The notes: generated from the sequence alone by a model not told the origin. A stretch of DNA of 64,000 nucleotides from Legionella_A sp963772805 (GCA_963772805.1 CAVYYU010000005.1:1-64000); one strand, 5' to 3'. Positions 8,477 to 16,127 are shown, numbered from the stretch's first letter. A program made the numbers and translations.

Positions 8477-9619
8477 ATGTATGATTTACTTGAGTTAAGT
8501 AGGGAGAATCTTGAGCAGATTGACTACCATTGGTTTTGGGGTCTTCAGCGCACGCCACTGCTACAGCCAATGAATAATATGGCTGCAGCAGTGGAGGAGT
8601 TGCTTCGAGATGAAGCGAAGATGGCTTCTGTTCTGCAGAAACAACAGAATTTTTATCAGCGTGCCGGCATCGTGCGTTTTGTTTATTGGTTATACAACAT
8701 TGATAACTATACTTATCATTCATATTTGTTGGCAGCTTGTAAGGCGCACCAGAAATATTTATCTAATTCATTAGGGCAGAGTGACAATATGATACATCTG
8801 ATTTCGGTTGTAATTACCACAGGGCTAGCCTTTGCTAGCTATGGGATTTACCGTGTTTTGAGCAGTGCAGGCTTAATAAAAAAAATTGATTCTACTAAAG
8901 AAGCTTCGGCAGAGAAGCGAGAAACAGTAGTTGATGTCGTTACTGTCACGTCATTCATGCAGCCACATTTAATCGTTCTAGGCATCAATCTGAGCACAGG
9001 GGATACTTTTAGTCGTTCTGATTTCAAATTAGCATGTAAAAAGAGGTATCTGGAGACACACCCGGACAAAGGAGGCACAGACGAAGGATTTCGTCAGGTG
9101 AGAGAGTCAGTTGATAATTTAAGCAAAATAATTTCTTCTCCGGTGACGGGTCAAAACACGGATTCGTTTCAAAATAATTTTGATAATAACTGGACAACTC
9201 TGTTTGATGAGATCAAAGCTAAATATGCTGCGGCAGCTGATACGTGGCGGGAAGTCGCTGCTACGTGGAGGGAAATAGCTGCTGACGTGAAGGAAGTAGC
9301 TGCTGACGTGAAGGAAGTAGCTGCTGACGTGAAGGAAGTAGCTGCTGACGTGAAGGAAGTAGCTGCTGGTGTGAAGGAAGTAGCTGCTGGTGTGAAGGAA
9401 CTAGCCGCTGACTTAAAGGCGGTAAGTGCTTATAATGCTGAAACTCGGGATATGATAGCTCAATATACAGCAGAATATCTTCCGAGAGCTGCTAAGATGA
9501 GTGATTCTAGCTTATCAGCACCTGGCAACCTAGGTATATTTGCTCCCGGGCAGGCTACACCGGAAATTGATTCGCTTAAGGCTGATGTTTCTGTTGAGCA
9601 CGATAATACTATTAACTAA
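8477..9619 (+). CDS. J-domain-like membrane protein with heptad repeats
   Basis: This 380-residue protein has a helical N-terminus, a hydrophobic segment (about residues 98-122, IHLISVVITTGLAFASYGIY), and then a DnaJ-like region: FKLACKKRYLETHPDKGGTD carries the HPD tripeptide used by J-proteins to stimulate Hsp70, followed by EGFRQVRESVDNL, typical of helix III. Then come nine 7-residue repeats (AADVKEV type, 9236-9424), probably a coiled coil, and a disordered end with SAPGNLGIFAPG. It starts 9 bases after the preceding broken gene, which is likely operonic. A membrane co-chaperone secreted into a host is a reasonable guess, not shown. Confidence 0.72.
   Translation: MYDLLELSRENLEQIDYHWFWGLQRTPLLQPMNNMAAAVEELLRDEAKMASVLQKQQNFYQRAGIVRFVYWLYNIDNYTYHSYLLAACKAHQKYLSNSLGQSDNMIHLISVVITTGLAFASYGIYRVLSSAGLIKKIDSTKEASAEKRETVVDVVTVTSFMQPHLIVLGINLSTGDTFSRSDFKLACKKRYLETHPDKGGTDEGFRQVRESVDNLSKIISSPVTGQNTDSFQNNFDNNWTTLFDEIKAKYAAAADTWREVAATWREIAADVKEVAADVKEVAADVKEVAADVKEVAAGVKEVAAGVKELAADLKAVSAYNAETRDMIAQYTAEYLPRAAKMSDSSLSAPGNLGIFAPGQATPEIDSLKADVSVEHDNTIN
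9236..9424 (+). repeat. 21-bp in-frame heptad repeats, nine units
   Basis: The units GCTGCTGACGTGAAGGAAGT + A repeat every 21 bp. The first two (9236, 9257) and the last three are diverged, and the four from 9278 to 9361 are identical. They encode AADVKEV heptads and are limited to the coiled-coil part of the J-domain protein gene. Confidence 0.93.
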
Positions 9620-9719
9620 ATAATTGCTGGATACATTCCTACAAAAATGGAAGGTAAAGAGTAAGTAAAAAAATGGTTATTAATGGCACTAATATTGCCT
9701 AGCACAGCCTGTTAAAACA

Positions 9720-9892
9720 GTGACGAAAACGTGCCGTAACTATGTGCGTTTGTAGTGTGTTTATGGCTTTTTTAGGCGGTTTTTTCGACATTTGATGCAT
9801 CGTAACATGTTGATTTATAATGTTTTCCATTATTGAGTATCAGGCTTCGAACCAAGGTGTCGGGGGTTCGAGTCCCTCCGAGCGCACCATTT
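9720..9892 (+). repeat. element end with tRNA 3'-half attachment site, copy 1
   Basis: The 50-bp core at 9843-9892 (GGCTTCGAACCAAGGTGTCG, then GGGGTTCGAGTCCCTCCGAG, CGCACCATTT) is the anticodon loop, T-arm and acceptor 3' end of a tRNA with CCA; the loop CTTCGAA would carry anticodon TCG (Arg). The matching 5' half is absent, so this is an attachment-site remnant and not a tRNA gene. The roughly 120 bp to its left, beginning GTGACGAAAACGTGCC at 9720, is related to the sequence left of copy 3 (17962-18084). Exact or near-exact cores recur at 12808 and 18085. Confidence 0.8.
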
Positions 9893-10918
9893 AAATCAGA
9901 ATTCCCCGACTTAGGAACCAAGCCGGGGTGACGAAAACGTGCCTGAAACTCTTTCTGCAGCTTTCTGTAAATGGTCACTTAAAAGGTGAGCATAACGCAA
10001 TACCGTTTCATAATTTGACCATATATGGACCCCGCCCAGTTTTGCAATAGATAATGAGCCGAACTATATCACAAGCACAGAGGCGATTTAATTAATGCTC
10101 TGGAAAATCTCTAGCCAACCCAATAACGCAGTTATTATTTAAGGCTTTTAATATGATGTTCACAGACTTATCCACAGAAATTGTGGATAAGAATCCCGGG
10201 AATGCAAAAAGCCAAATCGGCTATAAGCCTTATTTTTATTGGTCTTTCGGGTTTTAGTGTTTTTTGTCAAGAATTTTTAGCGGGTTGATCAAAAATAATA
10301 TCCACAAGGAGATTGCAGAAAATATTTGTACTACGGGGTCGTTAATCATATCAAATAAATAATTAAAAAACAGTCTTGAATTTAAATTATTTTGTTTTTT
10401 TTATGTTGGGTCTAATAGATGGGCACTTTGATTCAGATTAAAAATTCACCTTAAAGGAGAAGGGCGGTTTGGGCTTTTAGATAAGGGCGAGATGAGCACC
10501 AGCCCGTGTGATGACTTCATTGCCCCCAATCCGCTGAAAATTGATCCTTAACCCATCTTTAGAAATCAAGGAAGCCCACCCTGAAAATAATATTGGGTGA
10601 TAGTTGAAATAAAATGGAGGGATGTGAAGTCTGTAGTTTTTGTATGGAGATTGGTTGGTAAGTTGCAAATTCCGTCTTTTGTAGCGGCCACAATCCTTTG
10701 TGCTGGTTCCTTCCAGAAAAATCCGTTTAGATATTTGCAACTCCCAGTTTTCAATTGTATTGAATGAAGGCACTCTGGTCATTAAGAATAAAGCGGAAAA
10801 CAATCCAAGACTTCTCTTGTTTTTGCCTTAATTTTAATTTGGCTTTTATTTAATTAGTAGAGTGTCTGTTTTTTCGGGGTAAGATCAAACATCTCCTTAT
10901 ATATCAAAGGTGATTATA
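9893..10918. other. about 1 kb without a confident gene
   Basis: It holds a small hairpin CCCCGACTT...AAGCCGGGG (9904-9927), another GTGACGAAAACGTGCC copy at 9928, inverted DnaA boxes at 10167-10191, and the 21-base sequence at 10650-10670 shared with 3402-3422. A minus-strand open frame at 10477-10803 (108 codons) has no ribosome site and unusual composition; it might be a decayed coding remnant but I do not call it. The stretch just before 10919 holds AAAGGTG, the ribosome site of the next gene. Confidence 0.5.
10167..10191. promoter_or_regulatory. inverted pair of perfect DnaA boxes
   Basis: TTATCCACA at 10168-10176 and its reverse complement TGTGGATAA at 10182-10190 both match the strict DnaA-box consensus. 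They are separated by five bases and form a perfect 10-bp stem (CTTATCCACA-GAAAT-TGTGGATAAG). A weaker match, ATATCCACA, lies about 130 bp downstream near 10307. The surroundings are AT-rich and gene-free. This could be a replication or regulatory site of the second integrative element. Confidence 0.6.
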
Positions 10919-11227
10919 ATGAAGTATCAGTTAGTTATACAATTTCCGGAAGAACTATTCGAGGAGATAGATGAAATAGCAGATCTCGAGGATAGTTTAG
11001 AACAATCATTTATTGATGCTGAAGTTGATGGGCATGATATTGGCAATGGTGAAGCCAACATTTTTATCCATACAAATAATCCTGCAACTACTTTTGAAAT
11101 AGTGAAAGATATTTTGGAAGAGAAAAATTTCAATATTAAATATGTGAAAATTGCTTATAAGGAGATGGGGTCCGAGCAATATATTGCTATATGGCCTGAA
11201 AATATAGAGGGATTTAGGGTCTCTTGA
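10919..11227 (+). CDS. small acidic protein, possible immunity-type protein
   Basis: ATG 10919 is preferred over GTG 10910 because AAAGGTG lies 8 bases before it; the product has 102 residues. It is rich in Asp/Glu (FPEELFEEIDEIADLEDSLE), without a signal peptide or membrane segment, and the pattern suggests an alpha/beta ferredoxin-like fold (IFIHTNNPATTFEIVKDIL, then NIKYVKIAYKEM). I do not know the family. The acidic small size and genomic-island setting recall immunity or antitoxin proteins, but no toxin lies next to it. Confidence 0.6.
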   Translation: MKYQLVIQFPEELFEEIDEIADLEDSLEQSFIDAEVDGHDIGNGEANIFIHTNNPATTFEIVKDILEEKNFNIKYVKIAYKEMGSEQYIAIWPENIEGFRVS

Positions 11228-11303
11228 TTACTGAGTAGGTGTATTAGCCCCGACTTGATCTGATATCTCGATTTCAAATAGTACCTCCTTAAATTTAATG
11301 CAC

Positions 11304-11365
11304 TGATTTACAGCCTCCTTGCCACAAAAAGTTAGTATATTTTGTGGCAAGGAGGCTGTAAATCA
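11304..11365. repeat. perfect 26-bp inverted repeat covering a ribosome-binding site
   Basis: The arms 11304-11329 and 11340-11365 are exact reverse complements (TGATTTACAGCCTCCTTGCC followed by ACAAAA), with a 10-base loop AGTTAGTATA. The right arm contains AAGGAGG (11350-11356), a perfect Shine-Dalgarno sequence, and its last base is the A of an ATG (11365). The left arm carries the complementary CCTCCTT. As RNA this would hide the ribosome site. It is not a usual terminator, as no U-run follows. Confidence 0.85.
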
Positions 11366-11478
11366 TGACTGAGTCTATTGTGGATGCTGTAAAAAAAAAG
11401 AATTATTGTGTGAATCAGCATGCAAAAATGACCCCTATAGGGCGTAAAACAGCGTCCAACGTTAACCCCGGTAACTGA
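11365..11478 (+). CDS. 37-codon small ORF behind the 26-bp hairpin
   Basis: ATG 11365 follows a perfect AAGGAGG at a spacing of eight bases. The product begins MTESIVDAVKKKNYCVNQHA and ends TASNVNPGN. No family is recognised. The second half overlaps sequence (ATGACCCCTATAGGGCG... GGGGGTCGAC up to about 11530) that looks like a decayed transposon end, so this may be the start of a lost transposase gene. The ideal ribosome site hidden in a hairpin is the only reason to list it. Confidence 0.3.
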   Translation: MTESIVDAVKKKNYCVNQHAKMTPIGRKTASNVNPGN

Positions 11479-11669
11479 AACACAACACACTGATCATTAA
11501 TGTAATAATTGGTATTTAACGGGGGTCGACTTTGGGCGCTGAAGCAGGGTCAGCTCATTTCTCTGATTAACAAATGCCCAGGCCAAGCTCAGAAGCAGGT
11601 GACTTCAGAGCCGCTTCTGAGTTTATTGGAACCGTGCTAAAATCACCACTTGAAATAAGGGAAATATAT

Positions 11670-12656
11670 ATGTCTAGCACCGTGATTATTTATCAAGATG
11701 AAGAAAATAATATACGCACAGAAGTCGAGCTAGAAAATGAAACCGTCTGGCTGAGCCAAGGGCAATTGGCGGTATTATTTAAAAAGACAAAGCAAAATAT
11801 TAGTCTCCATATTCGCAATATTTTTAATGAGGGTGAATTAAATGAGGTCTCAGTTGTAAAGGAATCCTTGACAACTGCGGCAGATGGAAAAGAATACCGA
11901 ATAAAATATTACAATCTTGATGTCATTATTTCTGTAGGCTACCGTGTGAAGTCTAAGCAAGGAACGCATTTTAGAATCTGGGCCAATAAAATATTGAAAG
12001 AATATTTAATTCAAGGCTATGCCCTCGACAAAGAGCGATTAATTAAACAGAACAAACAATTAAAAGAGCTAACTGATGCTGTTAACTTATTTAGGCAAGC
12101 ACAATCCAAAAAGTTAAATTACTCGGAAGCGATGGGCTTGTTAAATATACTAACAGAGTATACACATAGTTTTATTCTGCTAAATCAATATGATACTGGA
12201 AAATTCCCCGAAGAAGGGTTGAACGAAAATATCACAGTCAAGATTACTTTGCCTGATGCAATGCAAGCGATCCAGCAGCTAAAAGAACGTCTTATTATAC
12301 AAGATGAGGCAACAGAGTTGTTCGGGCGACCTAAAGATGAGAGTTTTGAGGGGATTTTGGGAAATATCGTGCAAAGCTTTGGCGGTGAATATCTCTACCC
12401 TAGCATTGAAGAGCAAGCAGCGCATCTCCTTTATTTCATCATAAAAAATCACCCATTCACTGATGGAAATAAACGCGTCGGTGCATTCATGTTTATCTGG
12501 TTTTTACAGCTCAACCAACATCATTTAAAACGAAATGGCGAAGCTAAGATTAATGACAATGCTTTGGTTGCTATCGCCTTGTTGGTTGCGCAAAGTGCCC
12601 CCTCACAGAAGGAAACCATGATCCAGTTGATTATAAATTTGATTAAAGATGCTTGA
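11670..12656 (+). CDS. RhuM-like domain / Fic protein
   Basis: This 328-residue protein from ATG 11670 (AAGGGAA upstream; the frame is open to 11574 but earlier ATGs lack a ribosome site). The N-terminal part matches the virulence RhuM family (IIYQDEENNI..., VWLSQGQLAVLFKKTKQNIS, a helix-turn-helix-like stretch, and YYNLDVIISVGYRVKSKQGT). The C-terminal part is a Fic domain with the full motif HPFTDGNKRVG (His about 261), the signature of AMP-transferases. Fic enzymes move AMP or other nucleotides onto target hydroxyls; this architecture is common in bacterial islands and may act as a toxin. The target is unknown. It lies just before attachment copy 2, as element cargo. Confidence 0.9.
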   Translation: MSSTVIIYQDEENNIRTEVELENETVWLSQGQLAVLFKKTKQNISLHIRNIFNEGELNEVSVVKESLTTAADGKEYRIKYYNLDVIISVGYRVKSKQGTHFRIWANKILKEYLIQGYALDKERLIKQNKQLKELTDAVNLFRQAQSKKLNYSEAMGLLNILTEYTHSFILLNQYDTGKFPEEGLNENITVKITLPDAMQAIQQLKERLIIQDEATELFGRPKDESFEGILGNIVQSFGGEYLYPSIEEQAAHLLYFIIKNHPFTDGNKRVGAFMFIWFLQLNQHHLKRNGEAKINDNALVAIALLVAQSAPSQKETMIQLIINLIKDA

Positions 12657-12807
12657 TGAAATTAAAAATATAGTCAATTTATGGTGTAGCAGATTTGTAA
12701 CAAAGTGAAATATAACCCCCGTTGTTTCAGGCAGTTGTAAGCAGTAATTGGCAGAATCGTTACATCGCAAGTTACTGATATTATTGATAAATTATCTTGA
12801 TCAAATT

Positions 12808-12857
12808 GGCTTCGAACCAAGGTGTCGGGGGTTCGAGTCCCTCCGAGCGCACCATTT
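12808..12857 (+). repeat. tRNA 3'-half attachment core, copy 2
   Basis: These 50 bases are identical to 9843-9892. The bases immediately to the left (AAATTGG) differ from copies 1 and 3, which sets the left limit of the shared core at the anticodon-loop side (GGCTTCGAACC). It marks the end of the second element. No recombinase gene is present between the sites. Confidence 0.82.
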
Positions 12858-12989
12858 TTATATTTAAAATCAATCACTTATAATATTTTATTTTTTTAAG
12901 AGCACTTGGTTTTTGTGTCAATTGTGGCATAAATGTGACATAAAACTCACTATTTTTGGTTTTAATTAAATACTATTTAAATGCTAGAG

Positions 12990-13010
12990 TACTTGGTTAA
13001 TAACCAAGTA
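12990..13010. promoter_or_regulatory. 21-bp palindrome, possible operator
   Basis: TACTTGGTTA-A-TAACCAAGTA is a perfect inverted repeat with 10-bp arms. It lies about 145 bp before the TumE-like gene and in front of the small frame at 13019. Autoregulation of toxin-antitoxin operons by the DNA-binding partner is usual, so this is a candidate operator. Confidence 0.5.
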
Positions 13011-13155
13011 ATACACCCATGAGTTTAGTTAAATCTATTGGTTTAACGTTAGCGTCAGATAAAAAAAAACTTGCACAATCTATCGTAATCAGTGCTCACT
13101 GGAAAGAAATTCCTTGATAAAAACTGTCTAAGCTCTATAATATAAATATCATCAG

Positions 13156-13545
13156 ATGATATGTAAGATGCACATGAAGTCAGATATTGGTTTAGAGACG
13201 TTACTCGAACTAAATGGCACTGAATATACAGAGAAAAATGGTTGTTGGTATAGGATAGAGGCTTGGGAAGTTGAGCAAACCTCAGGAATACCTCATGGCA
13301 TTAGATACAATCTAACGCTTCATGATAATTTTAACCAACGTATTTTAGGATTCGATAATGCGCATGCTATTTATATTAATGAGGGCGGCCGTTTCAACGG
13401 GTACATAATAAAATATGATCATATGCACACCTCTATTAAGGGGCCAGCTGCGCCTTATGAGTTTATGAACGCCCAGCAACTGCTTGAGGATTTTTTTAAA
13501 GAAGTTAATTCAATTTTAAATAAATTGAACACTGGAGGTAATTAA
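13156..13545 (+). CDS. TumE-like toxin (DUF6516 family)
   Basis: The frame has 129 residues from ATG 13156; ATG 13174 (MKSDIGLETLLELNG) is a possible start. No strong ribosome site decides between them. The pattern LELNGTEYTEKNGCWYRIEAWEV, HGIRYNLTLHD and FDNAHAIYINEG fits the small alpha/beta proteins annotated as the toxin component of TumE-type systems. It lies 2 bases before a winged-helix DNA-binding protein gene, the usual partner. It probably acts in the cytoplasm on RNA or translation, but that is not established from the sequence. Confidence 0.78.
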   Translation: MICKMHMKSDIGLETLLELNGTEYTEKNGCWYRIEAWEVEQTSGIPHGIRYNLTLHDNFNQRILGFDNAHAIYINEGGRFNGYIIKYDHMHTSIKGPAAPYEFMNAQQLLEDFFKEVNSILNKLNTGGN

Positions 13546-13547
13546 AA

Positions 13548-13901
13548 ATGAAAGCGATCCGTGTAGGGATTATGTCTCGAGAGAAATTCCAAAATCGAGC
13601 CATTGAAATTGCCTCTGGCCGATATAAGCCCCACAAAAATGAGCCTAAAATTTGGTTTAGCTCGATCAAGTCTCTGTCTGAGGTATTGAACGAAAATAAT
13701 ATGCGCTTATTAAAAACAATAAAAGAACACAAACCAGAATCGATAAATGAGCTTGCAACTCTTGTTCATCGCAAGCCTAGTAACTTAAGCCGCACCTTAA
13801 ATACTATGGCGCGCTATGGAATTGTTGAAATAGAGAAAAATGGAAAAAACTCCAAGCCTATAACAAGAGCATTAGATTTTAGTATCCAATATAGTGCTTA
13901 A
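13548..13901 (+). CDS. winged-helix DNA-binding antitoxin partner (HVO_A0114-like)
   Basis: This is a 117-residue protein. The middle and C-terminal part is a MarR/ArsR-like winged helix: RLLKTIKEHKPESINELATL, then VHRKPSNLSRTLNTMARYGI (recognition helix) and the wing VEIEKNGKNSKPI. It belongs to the DNA-binding proteins seen next to TumE-type toxins. GGAGGT just inside the end of the upstream gene is its ribosome site, so the two are translationally linked. It likely represses the operon and neutralises the toxin. Confidence 0.82.
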   Translation: MKAIRVGIMSREKFQNRAIEIASGRYKPHKNEPKIWFSSIKSLSEVLNENNMRLLKTIKEHKPESINELATLVHRKPSNLSRTLNTMARYGIVEIEKNGKNSKPITRALDFSIQYSA

Positions 13902-14095
13902 GCTATTTCTAAAGCCAGGCTTATAATCAAATTATCGAAAGTAGATTCAATGGCCGAGAATCTGCCGATTTAAAATGAGGGTATATAAGAACCTGGCAGA
14001 TGGGTTTTTCCATCGTATCCGTTCGGCCAAATACACCTACGATCCACATTCAAAGTGATTCAACATATTAGCTCCTTATTAATGTGGAGTTTTTC

Positions 14096-14443
14096 ATGTC
14101 GAGCCAGAAGCAATATTGGAGCTCAATTATCGAACGACACAAGAGCAGTGGTTTGTCGCAACCGGAATTTTGCAAACGCAATGAATTATCTTTCAATCAA
14201 TTTCAATATCGATGGTATCAGCACAATCTAGCACTAAAATCCAAGCCGGTTACGCCAGCTCACCCGTCTAGCAGCGCATTTGAGTCAGTTATGGTATCTC
14301 TTCCGTCAGTTGAGCCAAAACAACCCACTAACGTTGTTGAGTTATCGATCCTTTTACCTAACCAGATTCGTTGTGAGGTGAAAATTGATTTGTATGCCGA
14401 TGAGTTTTCAACACTACTGAAGAAGTTGATTGCGCTATGCTAA
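14096..14443 (+). CDS. tnpA: IS66-family accessory protein TnpA
   Basis: This 115-residue protein starts at ATG 14096, with GGAG 7 bases upstream (GTG 14084 would extend it by four codons). The N-terminal DNA-binding region WSSIIERHKSSGLSQPEFCK is typical of IS66 TnpA (orf1), and a beta-rich C-terminus follows. It overlaps the tnpB start by 7 bases, the usual coupling in IS66 elements. Confidence 0.88.
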   Translation: MSSQKQYWSSIIERHKSSGLSQPEFCKRNELSFNQFQYRWYQHNLALKSKPVTPAHPSSSAFESVMVSLPSVEPKQPTNVVELSILLPNQIRCEVKIDLYADEFSTLLKKLIALC

Positions 14444-14772
14444 TTTCAGACGATATCAAAGTCCATTTGTATTGCGGTATCACGGATATGCGCAAGTCCA
14501 TCAATACGTTGGCGATTATGGTGCAAGACATCCTGCGTATGGAGCCAACCAGCGGCCACCTCTTTTTATTTAGAAGCCGCGGTGGTGATAAATTGAAGGC
14601 ACTGTATTATGAAGAGCATAGCTTCACGTTATGGTACCGACGATTAGATAAAGGTAAATTTATTTTTCCACGTAATATTCAAGGCCATTTAGAGCTTACC
14701 CGTGAGCATTTTAATTGGTTGCTCTCAAGTTTTAAGTCACTTAAAGTCGAGCGCCTGTTAACGGCGGCATAA
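14437..14772 (+). CDS. tnpB: IS66-family accessory protein TnpB
   Basis: At 111 residues this is close to the usual length of IS66 TnpB (orf2). The family pattern is clear: VHLYCGITDMRKSINTLAIM, LFLFRSRGGDKLKALYYEE, and FTLWYRRLDKGKF. It is required with TnpA and TnpC for IS66 transposition, but TnpC is absent here. Confidence 0.93.
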   Translation: MLISDDIKVHLYCGITDMRKSINTLAIMVQDILRMEPTSGHLFLFRSRGGDKLKALYYEEHSFTLWYRRLDKGKFIFPRNIQGHLELTREHFNWLLSSFKSLKVERLLTAA

Positions 14773-14834
14773 AACCGCGGATAAACGGCGCAGGCCTAAC
14801 CCAGCATTTTAGCCCCATCCATGGGTGACTAAAT

Positions 14835-15059
14835 TTAAAACGGCGGGTCTTGTAGTTCTTCCACTTTTCTTTGTTCTTGAGTGCACTCCTGACCAACTAG
14901 ATCGTCCCTTAATTCGATTAAGGATTTTTGGTATCGCATGATTTTACCAAGGTGAATGGACTCAAAAGCGAGTGCCAGCTCGTAAAAGAAGTTGACAAGA
15001 TGGTGTGCGGTTTCATCAGAAAAGTCGTCTGGAAGTAGATCTCGCAGGTTGTCATACAT
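14835..15059 (-). CDS. small hypothetical protein beside IS elements
   Basis: From ATG 15059 the frame encodes 74 residues (MYDNLRDLLPDDFSDETAHH..., ELALAFESIHLGKIMRY). The frame is open further upstream, but from 15070 it runs into the end of the IS3 element, so the longer version starting near 15137 is chimeric. It is soluble, helical and acidic. I have no family assignment; a passenger of the IS66 element is possible. Any native promoter was probably displaced by the IS3 insertion 10 bp upstream. Confidence 0.5.
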   Translation of the reverse strand: MYDNLRDLLPDDFSDETAHHLVNFFYELALAFESIHLGKIMRYQKSLIELRDDLVGQECTQEQRKVEELQDPPF

Positions 15060-15273
15060 GATTTTTTTCAGAAGTGGACCCCATCGGTGAGACAACGATC
15101 CCTTACTATTTAGATAGTGTCCAATATATTGGAACACCGAGGCATTGCGTCTGATGACAGGTTACCTGTAGAGAAAGCGGTGTCAATGAGGAGTCCGGAG
15201 GAACGAAGGAAGCTCGTTGATACTGCTTGAACGTAAGGTATTTTAGTCATTAAGAGCATGCCGTTTTCTACGA

Positions 15274-16125
15274 TCATGCGGCTACTCTAAGTCCATCGTA
15301 AAACTCTGATGGCGTACATTTTCCAAGTGATTCATGGGGCCTTTCGTCATTATAAAACCGAAAATACTCACGTAACCCATGACGCAATGCTATCACCGTC
15401 GGATATTCTTTTAAATACACATCTTCATATTTAACAGAGCGCCACAGTCTTTCAATGAACACATTGTCCACCCAGCATCCTTTTCCATCCATGCTGATCT
15501 TGATTTCATTGTCCTCCAACACCTTAATAAAAGCCTTACCAGTAAATTGGGAGCCTTGATCCGTATTGAAAATACTAGGTGCGCCATAGCGTCTGATAGC
15601 GCTTTCTAGCGCACTCACACAAAAATTATCATCCATGGTGTTGGATACCTCCCAGGATAATACTTTACGGCTGTACCAATCCATAACAGCCACTAAATAC
15701 ACAAAGCCACCATGCATGCGGATATACGTCAGATCTGTGCACCAAACTTGATTAGGTTTAACAATAGCCAAATCTCGTAGCAGATATGGATATATTTTAT
15801 GCGCCTTCCCCTTTTTGCTGGTATTCGGTTTAGGGGCGACGGACATGATGCCCATAAGCCTCATTAAGCGTTGTACACGTTTACGATTAACAGGATACCC
15901 TTGCCGACGCAAGTAGTTACGAAGCTGTCTGCTGCCATAAAATGGATGCCGGGTATACTCCTCATCAATTAATCGCATTAGCTCCAAATTTTCAGGGGTC
16001 TCGGCAATTGGGTCGTTATTAGCCGCCCGATAATAACTGGCACGTGATAACTGAATTAACTCGCATTGACGAGCAATGCTGATAACAGCATGTGTTGGGT
16101 CGATCATCGCTTTTTTCTCCTTCAC
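15274..16125 (-). CDS. IS3-family transposase OrfB
   Basis: This 283-residue DDE transposase has an HTH_21-type N-terminus (YYRAANND... HPFYGSRQLRNYLRRQGYPV), catalytic Asp in WCTDLTYIRM, Asp in FNTDQGSQF and Glu in NVFIERLWRS, and the C-terminal FYNDERPHESLG motif. It is complete. It starts 2 bases after the OrfA stop and is probably expressed by frameshift or re-initiation. It is only moderately similar to the copy A-C transposase. Confidence 0.95.
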   Translation of the reverse strand: MKEKKAMIDPTHAVISIARQCELIQLSRASYYRAANNDPIAETPENLELMRLIDEEYTRHPFYGSRQLRNYLRRQGYPVNRKRVQRLMRLMGIMSVAPKPNTSKKGKAHKIYPYLLRDLAIVKPNQVWCTDLTYIRMHGGFVYLVAVMDWYSRKVLSWEVSNTMDDNFCVSALESAIRRYGAPSIFNTDQGSQFTGKAFIKVLEDNEIKISMDGKGCWVDNVFIERLWRSVKYEDVYLKEYPTVIALRHGLREYFRFYNDERPHESLGKCTPSEFYDGLRVAA

Positions 16126-16127
16126 AC

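Larger units (their letters stand above)
12658..13155. other. attachment-site end and promoter region, no confident gene
   Basis: It contains the second tRNA-derived core (12808-12857), a TGTGGCATAAATGTGACATA motif near 12923 that resembles AATTGTGGCATAACTGTGGC near 16668 (possible recombinase arm sites), and a perfect palindrome at 12990-13010. A 32-codon frame starts at ATG 13019 (MSLVKSIGLTLASDKKK), without a clear ribosome site; I leave it uncalled. Confidence 0.5.
14096..14772 (+). mobile_element. IS66-family remnant (tnpA and tnpB without tnpC)
   Basis: Only the two accessory genes of an IS66-type element remain. The large DDE transposase gene that should follow at once is missing: after the tnpB stop there is about 60 bp and then an unrelated minus-strand ORF and an IS3 element. 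Terminal repeats could not be placed. It is probably immobile unless helped in trans. Confidence 0.8.

Noticed and set aside
9843..9892. tRNA gene call at the three cores
   Set aside because: Only the 3' half of a tRNA is present at each; the D-arm and 5' acceptor strand are missing.
9772..9978. Minus-strand ORF with GALGGTRTPDTLVRS, also at 12674-12877
   Set aside because: It is the antisense translation of the tRNA-derived attachment core; this motif is a known artefact of annotation.
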